Virus record (IMG/VR): IMGVR_UViG_3300010885_023020
Span: 1-25,804 of that record
Direction: 5' to 3' (one strand)
DNA length: 25,804 bases
Source: a virus
Position 1 is the first letter of the stretch. The number at the start of each line of letters is the position of its first letter. Positions 1 to 5,397 of the stretch are shown here, one piece after another. A model generated the notes under the pieces. The model ran no database searches. It was given only the letters and a program-made list of their open reading frames with translations, and was not told the DNA's origin. The position numbers were made by a program, and so were the translations under genes.

Positions 1-639
1 AATATATTGGACGAGCAATTTAAGGTACTTTGCTTTGTCGTATTCTTCATAAACTACACATTCTCCGTCTTCACAGGACATAATGATAACAAATTTTTTG
101 ACTGATACTCCAGTCAGTTCGTAGTACATTGCGGCATAAGCACAGCACTGTACAAAATAATGGTCAATCCACGAGCGTGGTTTCGGTTTCTTAGAAGTCT
201 TAAAGTCGATGATTGCTAATTCACCATTATATTCGGCAATGCAGTCCGTCGTTCCCGCAATACCTAATTGCTTACTATATAGGGAACCTTCAAGAGAGTG
301 AATATTATCAATATTCTTGAGAGTTGACTTGGCAATATTAAACAGAAACTCTGAGATTGGAAGAACCTCAGAGGGCAGGTCTTGATTTTTTAGGAAATAC
401 TCAGTAAGAGTATGCATATCCGTACCACGACTTGTTGCAAGTTTTGTGATACGGTCTGCTTCCTCATCCCCAACTTTCTTGCGCCATTTCACAAAGATTT
501 CTTTATTGAAATGACTTGTGATAGAAGTGATTGAAACTAGTTTGAGTAGTTCTTCGTCATCAGTAACTTTATAATATCGAATACCATCTATAGTCTCCCG
601 TTCAAGTTTCGGGAGAGTCACATCAATATGATTGAACAT
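1..639 (-). CDS. PD-(D/E)XK exonuclease (3' end of gene beyond left edge)
   Basis: An open frame starts at the ATG at 639-637 and runs without a stop for 213 codons to base 1, so the C-terminus lies outside the window. It reads as a Cas4/RecB-like PD-(D/E)XK nuclease of the kind T4-like cyanophages carry. H76 sits in the N-terminal part. GIAGTTDCIAEYNG (residues 126-139) holds the motif II aspartate D132, IIDFKTSKK (143-151) holds the D145-x-K147 pair, and QCCAY (164-168) matches the Q-x3-Y helix of RecB-type nucleases. These residues coordinate Mg2+ for DNA cleavage. The likely role is DNA processing in phage replication/recombination or host DNA degradation. Its start overlaps the phoH stop by one base (TAATG), so the two are probably translationally coupled. 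The family call is good; the exact substrate is not known. Confidence 0.85.
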   Translation of the reverse strand, partial: MFNHIDVTLPKLERETIDGIRYYKVTDDEELLKLVSITSITSHFNKEIFVKWRKKVGDEEADRITKLATSRGTDMHTLTEYFLKNQDLPSEVLPISEFLFNIAKSTLKNIDNIHSLEGSLYSKQLGIAGTTDCIAEYNGELAIIDFKTSKKPKPRSWIDHYFVQCCAYAAMYYELTGVSVKKFVIIMSCEDGECVVYEEYDKAKYLKLLVQYI

Positions 640-1394
640 TAAAAACCTACTTCTATTTTCGCAAGGATATATTCTTTGACAAGTCCAGAACGGACAATAT
701 CATCAACACCAAATTCTATTATATCAATAGATGGCATTTTACGCAAGACATTCATAAAATCAACAATTCCATTACGTTCATTAGATTGTTGTAAATCGGA
801 CTGAGAAGCATCTCCACAAAACATAATCTTAGAGTTCTCACCAACACGAGTAATGATTGAATCAAGTTCATGTGCCGTGCAGTTTTGGAACTCATCTACA
901 ATCACAATTGCATTATCAAGTGTGGTGCCTCTTAAGAATGAGGTGCTCCAGAACTTAATTGTCTCCTGAGACTTAAGATTACCATAGAGCATCTCAAACT
1001 CTGCATCAGAAGGCATCTGGAACATATACTTTACCATATTCTTATAAGGAATCTGGTAGATGTCTGACTTATCTTCATAGGAACCAGGAAGGAAACCAAT
1101 CTCCCTTGTAGCAACCAAAGAACGAACCAGATAGATTTTCTCATAAGGAGTTCTTTCATCAAGAACTTCACGAAGAGCATTATAAAGAGTGATGAAAGTC
1201 TTACCAGTACCAGCACATCCATAGGCAACAAGATGTTTGCCTTCTGCATATGCATCAAAAAGTTTTCTTTGATTGTCTGTTAAGGGTTCAATATCTAATA
1301 GATATTCATTTCCAAGTGCTTTCTTTTTCTTTGCTTGACGGCCAGCAAGATCTGGACCGGTTTGTTGATCATTCGTCCTTTTTCTTCTTGCCAT
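639..1394 (-). CDS. phoH: PhoH-like P-loop ATPase
   Basis: A 251-aa protein with a full PhoH core: Walker A GCAGTGKT at residues 59-66, the family motif RSLVATREIGFLPG near 91-104, Walker B IVIVDEFQN at 163-171, and a GDASQSD motif at 194-200. About 30 basic residues precede the core (MARRKRTNDQ...). PhoH proteins are cytoplasmic ATPases with suggested roles in RNA metabolism or phosphate stress; the phage role is unproven, and phoH is very common in marine phages. The start ATG is at 1394; I see no clear Shine-Dalgarno, so expression may rely on readthrough from the 80-aa gene just upstream (10-base gap). The gene is followed directly by the exonuclease through a TAATG overlap. Confidence 0.95.
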   Translation of the reverse strand: MARRKRTNDQQTGPDLAGRQAKKKKALGNEYLLDIEPLTDNQRKLFDAYAEGKHLVAYGCAGTGKTFITLYNALREVLDERTPYEKIYLVRSLVATREIGFLPGSYEDKSDIYQIPYKNMVKYMFQMPSDAEFEMLYGNLKSQETIKFWSTSFLRGTTLDNAIVIVDEFQNCTAHELDSIITRVGENSKIMFCGDASQSDLQQSNERNGIVDFMNVLRKMPSIDIIEFGVDDIVRSGLVKEYILAKIEVGF

Positions 1395-1404
1395 ATTAGG
1401 TAGG

Positions 1405-1647
1405 TTAGATTTTTTTTACTCTTGACCCAGGAGCCCTGCTTGATTTTTCAAGTACTTCGTTCCATCCTGGGTTTCGTGCGACGAGTTTATCTTTCCACTC
1501 ACCCACCTCGCCAGGTTGGGCACATCCCTGCGACCAATCTCGTTGCCATTCAGAATTGTCCTGATACCACTGTGTGATGTCATGAACACTCATTTCAATC
1601 ACTTTAGTCTCACCAGTTTCTTTATGAATAATCGGATAAATTGCCAT
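1405..1647 (-). CDS. Small conserved-type phage protein (80 aa)
   Basis: An 80-aa protein in line with thyX and phoH. It begins MAIYPIIHKETGETKVIEMS and ends with a basic tail. The beta-rich start, an acidic helix (VHDITQWYQDNSEWQRDW) and the PGWNEVLEKSSRAPGSR end are reminiscent of short phage proteins often labelled FmdB-like or zinc-ribbon regulators. Only one cysteine (in CAQPG) is present, so a zinc ribbon cannot form here. A late-type CTAAATA box lies 23 bases upstream of the ATG, between thyX and this gene. The function is unknown. Confidence 0.75.
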   Translation of the reverse strand: MAIYPIIHKETGETKVIEMSVHDITQWYQDNSEWQRDWSQGCAQPGEVGEWKDKLVARNPGWNEVLEKSSRAPGSRVKKI

Positions 1648-1669
1648 CGTTTATAATAATGTGTATGAT

Positions 1670-1676
1670 TATTTAG
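1670..1676 (-). promoter_or_regulatory. Candidate late promoter box CTAAATA
   Basis: The minus strand reads CTAAATAAT just after the thyX stop and 23 bases before the ATG of the 80-aa gene. It fits the NTAAATA box seen before many genes in the right part. The position is consistent; the activity is inferred. Confidence 0.45.
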
Positions 1677-1677
1677 A

Positions 1678-2433
1678 TTATGGACTCAAACGTGCCTTAT
1701 GAAGTCTCTTCTCTTCATAATAACTAAAGATCTCAGGAACCCATTCTTTAATAATAGGAACCATACCTTCACAAAGTGCCCGAATCTCAAGTTGAGCATC
1801 CATCTTTGCACGGAGATCGAGAAAGTGTAGTGCTGCACGAAGTGAGAATGAAACTACAAAGTTCTGACGAATATTCTGTGGAAGATAATCTCGGAGATGC
1901 TCTTCTGCCATACCACGAGTATTAAATGCCTCTGCATACCTCTCAGATGCTGCCAGACAGAACTTTAACTGTCTTTCATAATCTTCCCTCGTCCATTCAT
2001 ACTTGTGCCCTTTACGGTCCAAATAGAGACCTTCTGGACGCACATAATAAACCTCTTGGGGTTTAAGGTCACCATTGGCAACTTTGAGCACACGACGACC
2101 AGTATAACGTTGCGACTGAACATCAAATGATACACCAACACGATGAGTTCGTGCCTGAACCATTACATTATGAACAAATCCAACGCAGTCCAAAGTAATC
2201 GCAGGATGCTCCAATGGACCCCAGTGGCCACGTTCATTTGCAAGTAACTGCTCAATAACCCATTTACCACATTCCTTTTCCGCTGGGGGAAACTTTGTAT
2301 GAATAGGTTCTTCAGAGTAATCATTCTTTCCACCCTGATAAACAAGAGTTTGTGGAAGTTGTGTCTGCCGAAGCATCACAACTTTCATGTTTTGATCTAG
2401 TTCTAGAAGATCCTTTGCTTTAATAGGTCTCAT
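1678..2433 (-). CDS. thyX: FAD-dependent thymidylate synthase ThyX
   Basis: A 251-aa flavin-dependent thymidylate synthase, which makes dTMP from dUMP using methylene-tetrahydrofolate, FAD and NADPH and so supplies phage DNA synthesis. The signature is ARTHRVGVSFDVQSQRYTG at residues 94-112, matching the ThyX RHR-x7-S/RY nucleotide-flavin site but with T for the first R and one extra residue before the serine. From memory, cyanobacterial ThyX has this same variant. HPAITLDCVGFVHNVMVQ (76-93) and LPQNIRQNFVVSFSLRAALHFLDLR in the C-terminal half are also typical of the family. Its ATG overlaps the stop of the upstream 51-aa gene (ATGA), so it is translationally coupled and belongs to the operon started by the promoter at 2759-2787. 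Confidence 0.95.
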   Translation of the reverse strand: MRPIKAKDLLELDQNMKVVMLRQTQLPQTLVYQGGKNDYSEEPIHTKFPPAEKECGKWVIEQLLANERGHWGPLEHPAITLDCVGFVHNVMVQARTHRVGVSFDVQSQRYTGRRVLKVANGDLKPQEVYYVRPEGLYLDRKGHKYEWTREDYERQLKFCLAASERYAEAFNTRGMAEEHLRDYLPQNIRQNFVVSFSLRAALHFLDLRAKMDAQLEIRALCEGMVPIIKEWVPEIFSYYEEKRLHKARLSP

Positions 2434-2585
2434 TTCTTTCCAAATCCTTTGTATTCTTTTGAATTTTGCTTTTCTAATTGTAGCACAGAAAGTTGTGACT
2501 TCATAAATTGAAGTTCCTCACCAGAATACAAATAATCCTGCCTTAGTGCTTCCTTGATCAATTTAATTGCTTTTTTGTTTCTCAT
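2430..2585 (-). CDS. 51-aa protein coupled to thyX
   Basis: A short gene of 52 codons with ATG at 2585 and TGA at 2432-2430. The protein begins MRNKKAIKLIKEALRQDY and ends with NSKEYKGFGKK; it is a basic, probably all-helical peptide. It is supported by back-to-back ATGA overlaps at both ends: its start overlaps the stop of the 51-aa gene upstream and its stop overlaps the thyX start. No domain was recognised. Confidence 0.7.
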   Translation of the reverse strand: MRNKKAIKLIKEALRQDYLYSGEELQFMKSQLSVLQLEKQNSKEYKGFGKK

Positions 2586-2737
2586 TCAGAATCCTCAAAA
2601 ATTTCGTCGTAATCTAACTCTTTTGGTGTAATATCATCAAACTTATATGCCTGAGTATCAGAATATAATTCTGTTTTCAGGGAATCTACCAAGAGTTCTA
2701 AATTACGGACAATCAGTTTTAGTTTGTCTTTGTCCAT
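2582..2737 (-). CDS. 51-aa acidic protein, first gene of the thyX operon
   Basis: A gene of 52 codons with ATG at 2737 and TGA at 2584-2582. The protein begins MDKDKLKLIVRNLELLVDSL (a helix with a leucine pattern) and ends in a strongly acidic tail (LDYDEIFEDSE). It is the first gene after the sigma-70-type promoter at 2759-2787, with its ATG about 15 bases after the expected start of transcription. Its stop overlaps the next start (ATGA). The function is unknown; the acidic tail and small size would suit a protein that binds a host or phage partner, but that is a guess. Confidence 0.7.
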   Translation of the reverse strand: MDKDKLKLIVRNLELLVDSLKTELYSDTQAYKFDDITPKELDYDEIFEDSE

Positions 2738-2758
2738 TGGTTATAGTTCTCTCATATC

Positions 2759-2787
2759 ATTCTACATAAAAAAAAGAGACCTGTCAA
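2759..2787 (-). promoter_or_regulatory. Sigma-70-type promoter (TTGACA-17-TAGAAT) built into a terminator loop
   Basis: On the minus strand a perfect -35 TTGACA (2787-2782) is followed by a 17-base spacer and a -10 TAGAAT (2764-2759, five of six consensus bases). Transcription would start near 2752 and serve the 51-aa, 51-aa and thyX genes, perhaps through phoH and the exonuclease. The -35 box is exactly the six-base loop of the terminator at 2768-2794. This is an early-type promoter that host RNA polymerase should recognise. Confidence 0.7.
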
Positions 2788-2794
2788 GGTCTCT
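2768..2794 (-). terminator. Rho-independent terminator after the 30-aa gene
   Basis: On the minus strand a 7-bp stem AGAGACC/GGTCTCT with loop TTGACA is followed by a run of seven to eight T. It starts six bases after the TAA of the 30-aa gene, so it ends that transcript. Confidence 0.85.
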
Positions 2795-2800
2795 AATGAT

Positions 2801-2893
2801 TTATCGCATTGCCATTGCAAGTTTTGCTTGCTGCTTACGATTTTCTTTTTCTTTTTGTTGCTTGATTAAAATAAGTTGCCAGTTGTTTTTCAT
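2801..2893 (-). CDS. 30-aa basic peptide
   Basis: ATG at 2893 and TAA at 2803-2801 encode 30 residues beginning MKNNWQLILIKQQKEKENR; most of it is a charged Lys/Gln-rich helix. It is supported by a strong ribosome binding site (AAAGGAGC, seven to eight bases before the ATG) and by a terminator right after the stop, which together make a compact single-gene unit. No family was recognised. It could be a small nucleic-acid-binding or host-modifying peptide, but nothing proves this. Confidence 0.6.
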   Translation of the reverse strand: MKNNWQLILIKQQKEKENRKQQAKLAMAMR

Positions 2894-2950
2894 TAGGGTG
2901 CTCCTTTACTTTGTAGGTATTGGTGCGTTCCTTCGGTGTTCCTACTTCCG

Positions 2951-2972
2951 TTTGCTATTCGCAAATAGCAAA
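2951..2972 (-). promoter_or_regulatory. Stem-loop in the leader of the 30-aa gene
   Basis: A perfect 9-bp inverted repeat TTTGCTATT/AATAGCAAA with a four-base loop lies between the late-type box and the start of the 30-aa gene. No T run follows, so it is a leader hairpin or a binding site rather than a terminator. The rest of the 184-base gap 2894-3077 holds no gene that I can see. Confidence 0.4.
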
Positions 2973-2984
2973 TGAACGTCAGAT

Positions 2985-2992
2985 TATTTATT
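2985..2992 (-). promoter_or_regulatory. Candidate late promoter AATAAATA
   Basis: The minus strand reads AATAAATA, which fits the NATAAATA late box of T4-like cyanophages. It is 92 bases upstream of the 30-aa gene, farther than at the other late genes, and would put the stem-loop at 2951-2972 in the leader. Confidence 0.4.
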
Positions 2993-3077
2993 GAATCAAT
3001 TTTGTAACATTGGATACAATTTTAAAAACCTTCGTGTGAGAAAATTTTGGAGAGATTTTTTCCGACTATTTTGGAAA

Positions 3078-3425
3078 TTACTTCCGCTTTTTCTTTTCTG
3101 GTGCTTTATAACCCCAGATTCTTGGACTCACTTTACCATAACCCCAGGCAATCTTCTGAACTGAACCGTGACCAAACTTATCAAAATATAAGTCAAAGAT
3201 TTTTACTTTACTTCCACGGCAGAGGTCCATATAAGTCTCACCATTAACAATATAAGTTACGATATGAGCATCAAGAGGAAATGATGGATCCTTTAATTGT
3301 TGTAGGGTTGCTTTTTCTAAAAGTATTTCGCATCCATACTTAGAAGGAACGATAATACTTTGACTAGATTTATCCAAGACTACTTCCTCCTGTGCCTTTT
3401 TTACAACATCACGAAGTCTACTCAC
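3078..3425 (-). CDS. Conserved-type hypothetical protein (115 aa)
   Basis: I place the start at GTG 3425, which overlaps the TGA of the upstream gene (GTGA); the open frame extends five codons further to a TTG at 3440, but that start lies well inside the upstream gene. The protein begins VSRLRDVVKKAQEEVVLDKS, has a central alpha/beta part with KYGCEILLEKATLQQL and HIVTYIVNGETYMDL, and ends in an aromatic and very basic tail (GYKAPEKKKRK). The basic tail suggests nucleic-acid contact, but no family was recognised. It is coupled to 3422-4009 and is the last gene before the 2894-3077 gap. Confidence 0.7.
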   Translation of the reverse strand: MSRLRDVVKKAQEEVVLDKSSQSIIVPSKYGCEILLEKATLQQLKDPSFPLDAHIVTYIVNGETYMDLCRGSKVKIFDLYFDKFGHGSVQKIAWGYGKVSPRIWGYKAPEKKKRK

Positions 3426-4009
3426 GAACGATTGCCCCAAGTAATATCGGGATAAGCTTCCGAAACAATTTCTTTTGTGATCTTATATCTTTCTTGAAGT
3501 TTTTTATCTTTCACCAAACAAAGAATCTCTGATTCAAGTGGATGCAGACCTTCAAGAATATTAATAAACATGGATTCACGACGAATTCTATTTAATCCAT
3601 CATTACCACCTTTGAGAAAGTGATAGAAGTGCTTAAACTCTCTACGAATTGTGGATCGTCCCTGATTGTCCGATGCTCCTAATGATATAGAACCAGTTTC
3701 GTGCATTTTACGGATCTCTGCAGATACCTTATCACTCATCGAACCTTTGAATGATACTTGATCCTGATATCCGGAATAAGGAACCATTCCATCTGGAAGC
3801 ATAGAAATCACAGTTTCATCAAAGTTCCAAATTAAAAGTGCCTTCAGAGAAGGGTGTTCATATTTTTTAAGAAGTTCAACTTTCTTGGCATTAGTTCTTT
3901 GCTTTGATACCAGGTTAAAAACCTCAAATGCAAATGGGTTAGGTGGTAGATTTTCATTTACCACCTCAACCTTTGTTACCTTAGTCGTCGTCTTCTTCTG
4001 TGTGGTCAT
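3422..4009 (-). CDS. Phage protein of unknown function (DUF6433-like)
   Basis: A protein of about 195 aa. I choose ATG 4009 because an AAGAAG stretch lies nine bases upstream; ATG 4015 or TTG 4030 are in the same frame and would add two or seven residues. It overlaps the end of the 79-aa membrane gene. The pattern, with an N-terminal Thr/Lys-rich stretch, QRTNAKKVELLKKYEHPSLK, a Pro/Gly-rich middle, FKHFYHFLKGG and a helical end (MFINILEGLHPLESEILCL ... IVSEAYPDITWGNRS), resembles a widespread T4-like phage family of unknown function (DUF6433, recalled from memory, not searched). It is cytoplasmic with no catalytic motif. It sits in the early block downstream of the promoter in glutaredoxin. 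Confidence 0.75.
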   Translation of the reverse strand: MTTQKKTTTKVTKVEVVNENLPPNPFAFEVFNLVSKQRTNAKKVELLKKYEHPSLKALLIWNFDETVISMLPDGMVPYSGYQDQVSFKGSMSDKVSAEIRKMHETGSISLGASDNQGRSTIRREFKHFYHFLKGGNDGLNRIRRESMFINILEGLHPLESEILCLVKDKKLQERYKITKEIVSEAYPDITWGNRS

Positions 4010-4220
4010 AGTCATAATCTTCTTGTTCAAATCTTACTGAAATAATTTCTTGATCTATAAAATTACCGTCGTTATCATAAAACTCTGGATGATAGGCAAT
4101 ATGTTTAGCACCTTCTTGGTGTGTCATCATATACTCTCGGGCAACCCATCCTGCTACAATCCCCACTATGAGAAATAATACGGTCATAAACGAACCGAAT
4201 ACTAGACTAGTTGCTAACAT
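3981..4220 (-). CDS. Small inner-membrane protein (79 aa)
   Basis: It begins at ATG 4220 after a GGAG ribosome binding site and a run of nine A. Residues about 5-27 (SLVFGSFMTVLFLIVGIVAG) form one membrane segment at the N-terminus, followed by a cytoplasmic or periplasmic tail that becomes highly acidic (FEQEDYDYDHTEEDDD). Small one-pass proteins like this are common in cyanophages. The function is not recognised; it could anchor another protein at the host membrane. The 3' end overlaps the next gene by 29 bases. Confidence 0.75.
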   Translation of the reverse strand: MLATSLVFGSFMTVLFLIVGIVAGWVAREYMMTHQEGAKHIAYHPEFYDNDGNFIDQEIISVRFEQEDYDYDHTEEDDD

Positions 4221-4386
4221 TTTTTTTTCTCCGGGAAACTACTTTTTTCCTTGAAATAAAGGAAAATTCAAAATAGATGGTAGTCTCTCGGTTGAGAAAG
4301 CAAACCATCTTCTCAAAGATGATGTGAAAAGGTTTGGTCTGCTTCCTTTTTCCTCCACTGAGTATAAGTTCTACACCACGATTCAT
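4207..4386 (-). CDS. Possible small basic protein (59 aa), or a structured leader
   Basis: An open frame from ATG 4386 to TAG 4207, extendable to TTG 4425. It begins MNRGVELILSGGKRKQTKPF and ends in Arg/Lys-rich sequence. A late-type box ATAAATA lies 18 bases before the ATG, as at true late genes here. Against it are the lack of a ribosome binding site, a 14-base overlap with the next gene in a region that also holds its ribosome binding site, and strong alternative hairpins inside (4275-4321). It may instead be the untranslated leader of the membrane protein gene. Confidence 0.35.
   Translation of the reverse strand: MNRGVELILSGGKRKQTKPFHIIFEKMVCFLNRETTIYFEFSFISRKKVVSRRKKNVSN
4275..4321 (-). 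promoter_or_regulatory. Pair of mutually exclusive hairpins
   Basis: Segment 4304-4311 can pair with 4316-4321 (CATCTT/AAGATG, loop of four) or with 4275-4281 (AGATGGT/ACCATCT, enclosing a smaller TCTC/GAGA hairpin). The shared segment cannot do both at once, as in attenuators and RNA switches. It lies 55-100 bases before the start of the 79-aa membrane protein gene. Confidence 0.35.
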
Positions 4387-4403
4387 ACCGTGGTAATCAT
4401 TGT

Positions 4404-4410
4404 TATTTAT
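4404..4410 (-). promoter_or_regulatory. Candidate late promoter ATAAATA
   Basis: The minus strand reads CATAAATAAC just after the glutaredoxin stop, 18 bases before ATG 4386. It would drive the possible 59-aa gene and the membrane protein gene late in infection. Confidence 0.45.
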
Positions 4411-4417
4411 GGTAGTA

Positions 4418-4654
4418 TCAGACAATTTGCTTCTCTTTTAGAAACTTAACGGTATCTGTGCATCCACCAAGTTTTTGATCATCACAAAGAACTTGAGGAA
4501 ATGTAGAACCTTCACCAAACTCTGAATAGAATTCGTCTTTGGTAAAATCTTCTCCCAAATTATACACCACAAAGTTGTTTCCTGTCAACTCTAGGATTTG
4601 TTTGACTTTATAACAATGTGGGCAATCTTCTTTGGAATAAACGGCAAAATTCAT
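4418..4654 (-). CDS. Glutaredoxin
   Basis: A 78-aa protein of usual short glutaredoxin length. The dithiol active site CPHC is at residues 11-14 after a first beta strand, TFPQV at 51-55 holds the cis-proline that binds glutathione, and GGCTD at 63-67 is the C-terminal glutathione contact. It reduces disulfides in the cytoplasm and in phages most often serves ribonucleotide reductase (T4 NrdC is the model). No nrd gene is seen in this window. An imperfect late box (TATAAATT) lies about 20 bases before the ATG. The coding sequence contains a perfect sigma-70 promoter pair that can serve the genes downstream. Confidence 0.92.
   Translation of the reverse strand: MNFAVYSKEDCPHCYKVKQILELTGNNFVVYNLGEDFTKDEFYSEFGEGSTFPQVLCDDQKLGGCTDTVKFLKEKQIV
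4559..4588 (-). promoter_or_regulatory. Sigma-70 promoter inside glutaredoxin (TTGACA-18-TATAAT)
   Basis: On the minus strand the -35 TTGACA (4588-4583) and -10 TATAAT (4564-4559) are both perfect, with an 18-base spacer. The start of transcription would be near 4552, giving an early transcript for the genes 4386 to 3078. Confidence 0.55.
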
Positions 4655-4674
4655 AATTGTTTAATATCTGTAAT

Positions 4675-4682
4675 AATTTATA
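4675..4682 (-). promoter_or_regulatory. Imperfect late box TATAAATT before glutaredoxin
   Basis: TATAAATT differs by one base from the T4 late box TATAAATA and lies about 20 bases before the glutaredoxin ATG, just after the terminator at 4686-4710. Confidence 0.3.
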
Positions 4683-4685
4683 TAA

Positions 4686-4710
4686 GAAAAAAGAGGAGAT
4701 TTCTCTCCTC
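4686..4710 (-). terminator. Rho-independent terminator
   Basis: A 7-bp stem GAGGAGA/TCTCCTC with a GAAA tetraloop, followed on the minus strand by six to seven T. It ends the candidate small RNA and any transcript coming from the late gene at 4818-5363. Confidence 0.85.
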
Positions 4711-4786
4711 CTATTATACCACCACAATACCTTTCTCACCACAGAAAGGATCTTCATTTCCCAAAGATACAAGGAATGTTGAAGAC
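4686..4786 (-). ncRNA. Candidate structured small RNA, about 100 nt
   Basis: A perfect sigma-70 promoter just upstream and a strong terminator frame about 100 bases without a usable open frame: the only ATG, at 4792, lies between the -10 box and the expected start. On the minus strand the RNA would fold into three hairpins. The first is TCTTCA/TGAAGA (4751-4785) with an inner TTCC/GGAA. The second is CCTTTCT/AGAAAGG with loop GTGGTG (4730-4749). The third is the terminator. A 19-base linker with GTGGTGG is left single-stranded. It could act in trans on host or phage mRNA, or be an attenuated leader of glutaredoxin, whose ATG is 32 bases beyond the terminator. I recognise no known RNA family. 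Confidence 0.5.
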
Positions 4787-4792
4787 CTTCAT

Positions 4793-4821
4793 ATTATATG
4801 GGATTTTGAGTCAGGTGTCAA
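4793..4821 (-). promoter_or_regulatory. Perfect sigma-70 promoter (TTGACA-17-TATAAT)
   Basis: The -35 TTGACA (4821-4816) overlaps the TGA stop of the upstream 181-aa gene; the -10 TATAAT is at 4798-4793 and the spacer is exactly 17 bases. Start of transcription near 4786. It matches the host consensus at all twelve bases, as expected for a strong early phage promoter. Confidence 0.8.
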
Positions 4822-5363
4822 GTAGCAAAAATATTCACAAAGTCTTCGGGCAGATTACAAGACTCTGCAAGAGTTGTGAATTCGGCAATTAATTCGGCAG
4901 GAACTGTGGTTGCGTTTTCAATTGCGGTCCAAGTATTCTCAAAATCTTGATAGTTTCCAGATTCAATAAGAAGTAGAGTTGCAGGAAGTGCCGTAGCTGC
5001 AACAGGTGCAATACCAATCAATTGACCAACAAAGGTATTGAGTAGAACAGAAGCAACCGCAGATTGCTTAAATGTATTCCAATCAGGACCACCAGGTGGT
5101 TGTGGTTGAGGTTCTGGTACAGGAATGGTTGCTACGATTGCATCAAATTCTTGTTTGGTGATAATCTCAAGACCTGGATCAACTTCGGTGATTAGAGTAT
5201 TATCTGGAACCGTTGAAAGGCAATAATCAACTCCACGATCATCAGTTAACCAATAACGAACATCCAATCCTGAAATGCCAGGATGAGTTTGTAGGGAACC
5301 GTTTTGACCAGGTTCAGTTAGATATTCTCCATTACGAACCCAATAATGCTTTAAGTATTGCAT
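4818..5363 (-). CDS. Probable structural/fibre-associated protein (181 aa)
   Basis: Two parts can be seen. Residues 1-80 (MQYLKHYWVRNGEYLTEPGQ..., HPGISGLDVRYWLTDDRGVDYCLS) look beta-rich. A Pro/Gln linker (PVPEPQPQPPGGP, 81-93) joins them to a helical C-terminal part (94-181) with SAVASVLLNTFVGQLIGIAPVA and the end CNLPEDFVNIFAT. The helical part resembles small proteins encoded next to phage fibre genes (from memory). A late box CTAAATA lies 28 bases before the ATG, and it is the last gene of the late block before a terminator. The likely role is a tail-fibre accessory or virion protein; the function is not proven. Confidence 0.7.
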   Translation of the reverse strand: MQYLKHYWVRNGEYLTEPGQNGSLQTHPGISGLDVRYWLTDDRGVDYCLSTVPDNTLITEVDPGLEIITKQEFDAIVATIPVPEPQPQPPGGPDWNTFKQSAVASVLLNTFVGQLIGIAPVAATALPATLLLIESGNYQDFENTWTAIENATTVPAELIAEFTTLAESCNLPEDFVNIFAT

Positions 5364-5390
5364 TTCTCTAAACTTATAAGATCTTTGTAT

Positions 5391-5397
5391 TATTTAG
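5391..5397 (-). promoter_or_regulatory. Late promoter box CTAAATA
   Basis: The box overlaps the TAA stop of the prolyl-hydroxylase-like gene and lies 28 bases before the ATG of the 181-aa gene. Confidence 0.55.

Noticed and set aside
3422-4030. Longer start (TTG 4030) for the DUF6433-like gene, and TTG starts at 3440, 4425 and 13399
   Set aside because: Better starts exist (ATG with upstream purines, GTGA coupling, or ATG after a late box); the longer ones only reflect open frame.
4790-4792. ATG that opens a 12-codon frame after the promoter at 4793-4821
   Set aside because: It lies between the -10 box and the expected transcript start, so the RNA would not include it.
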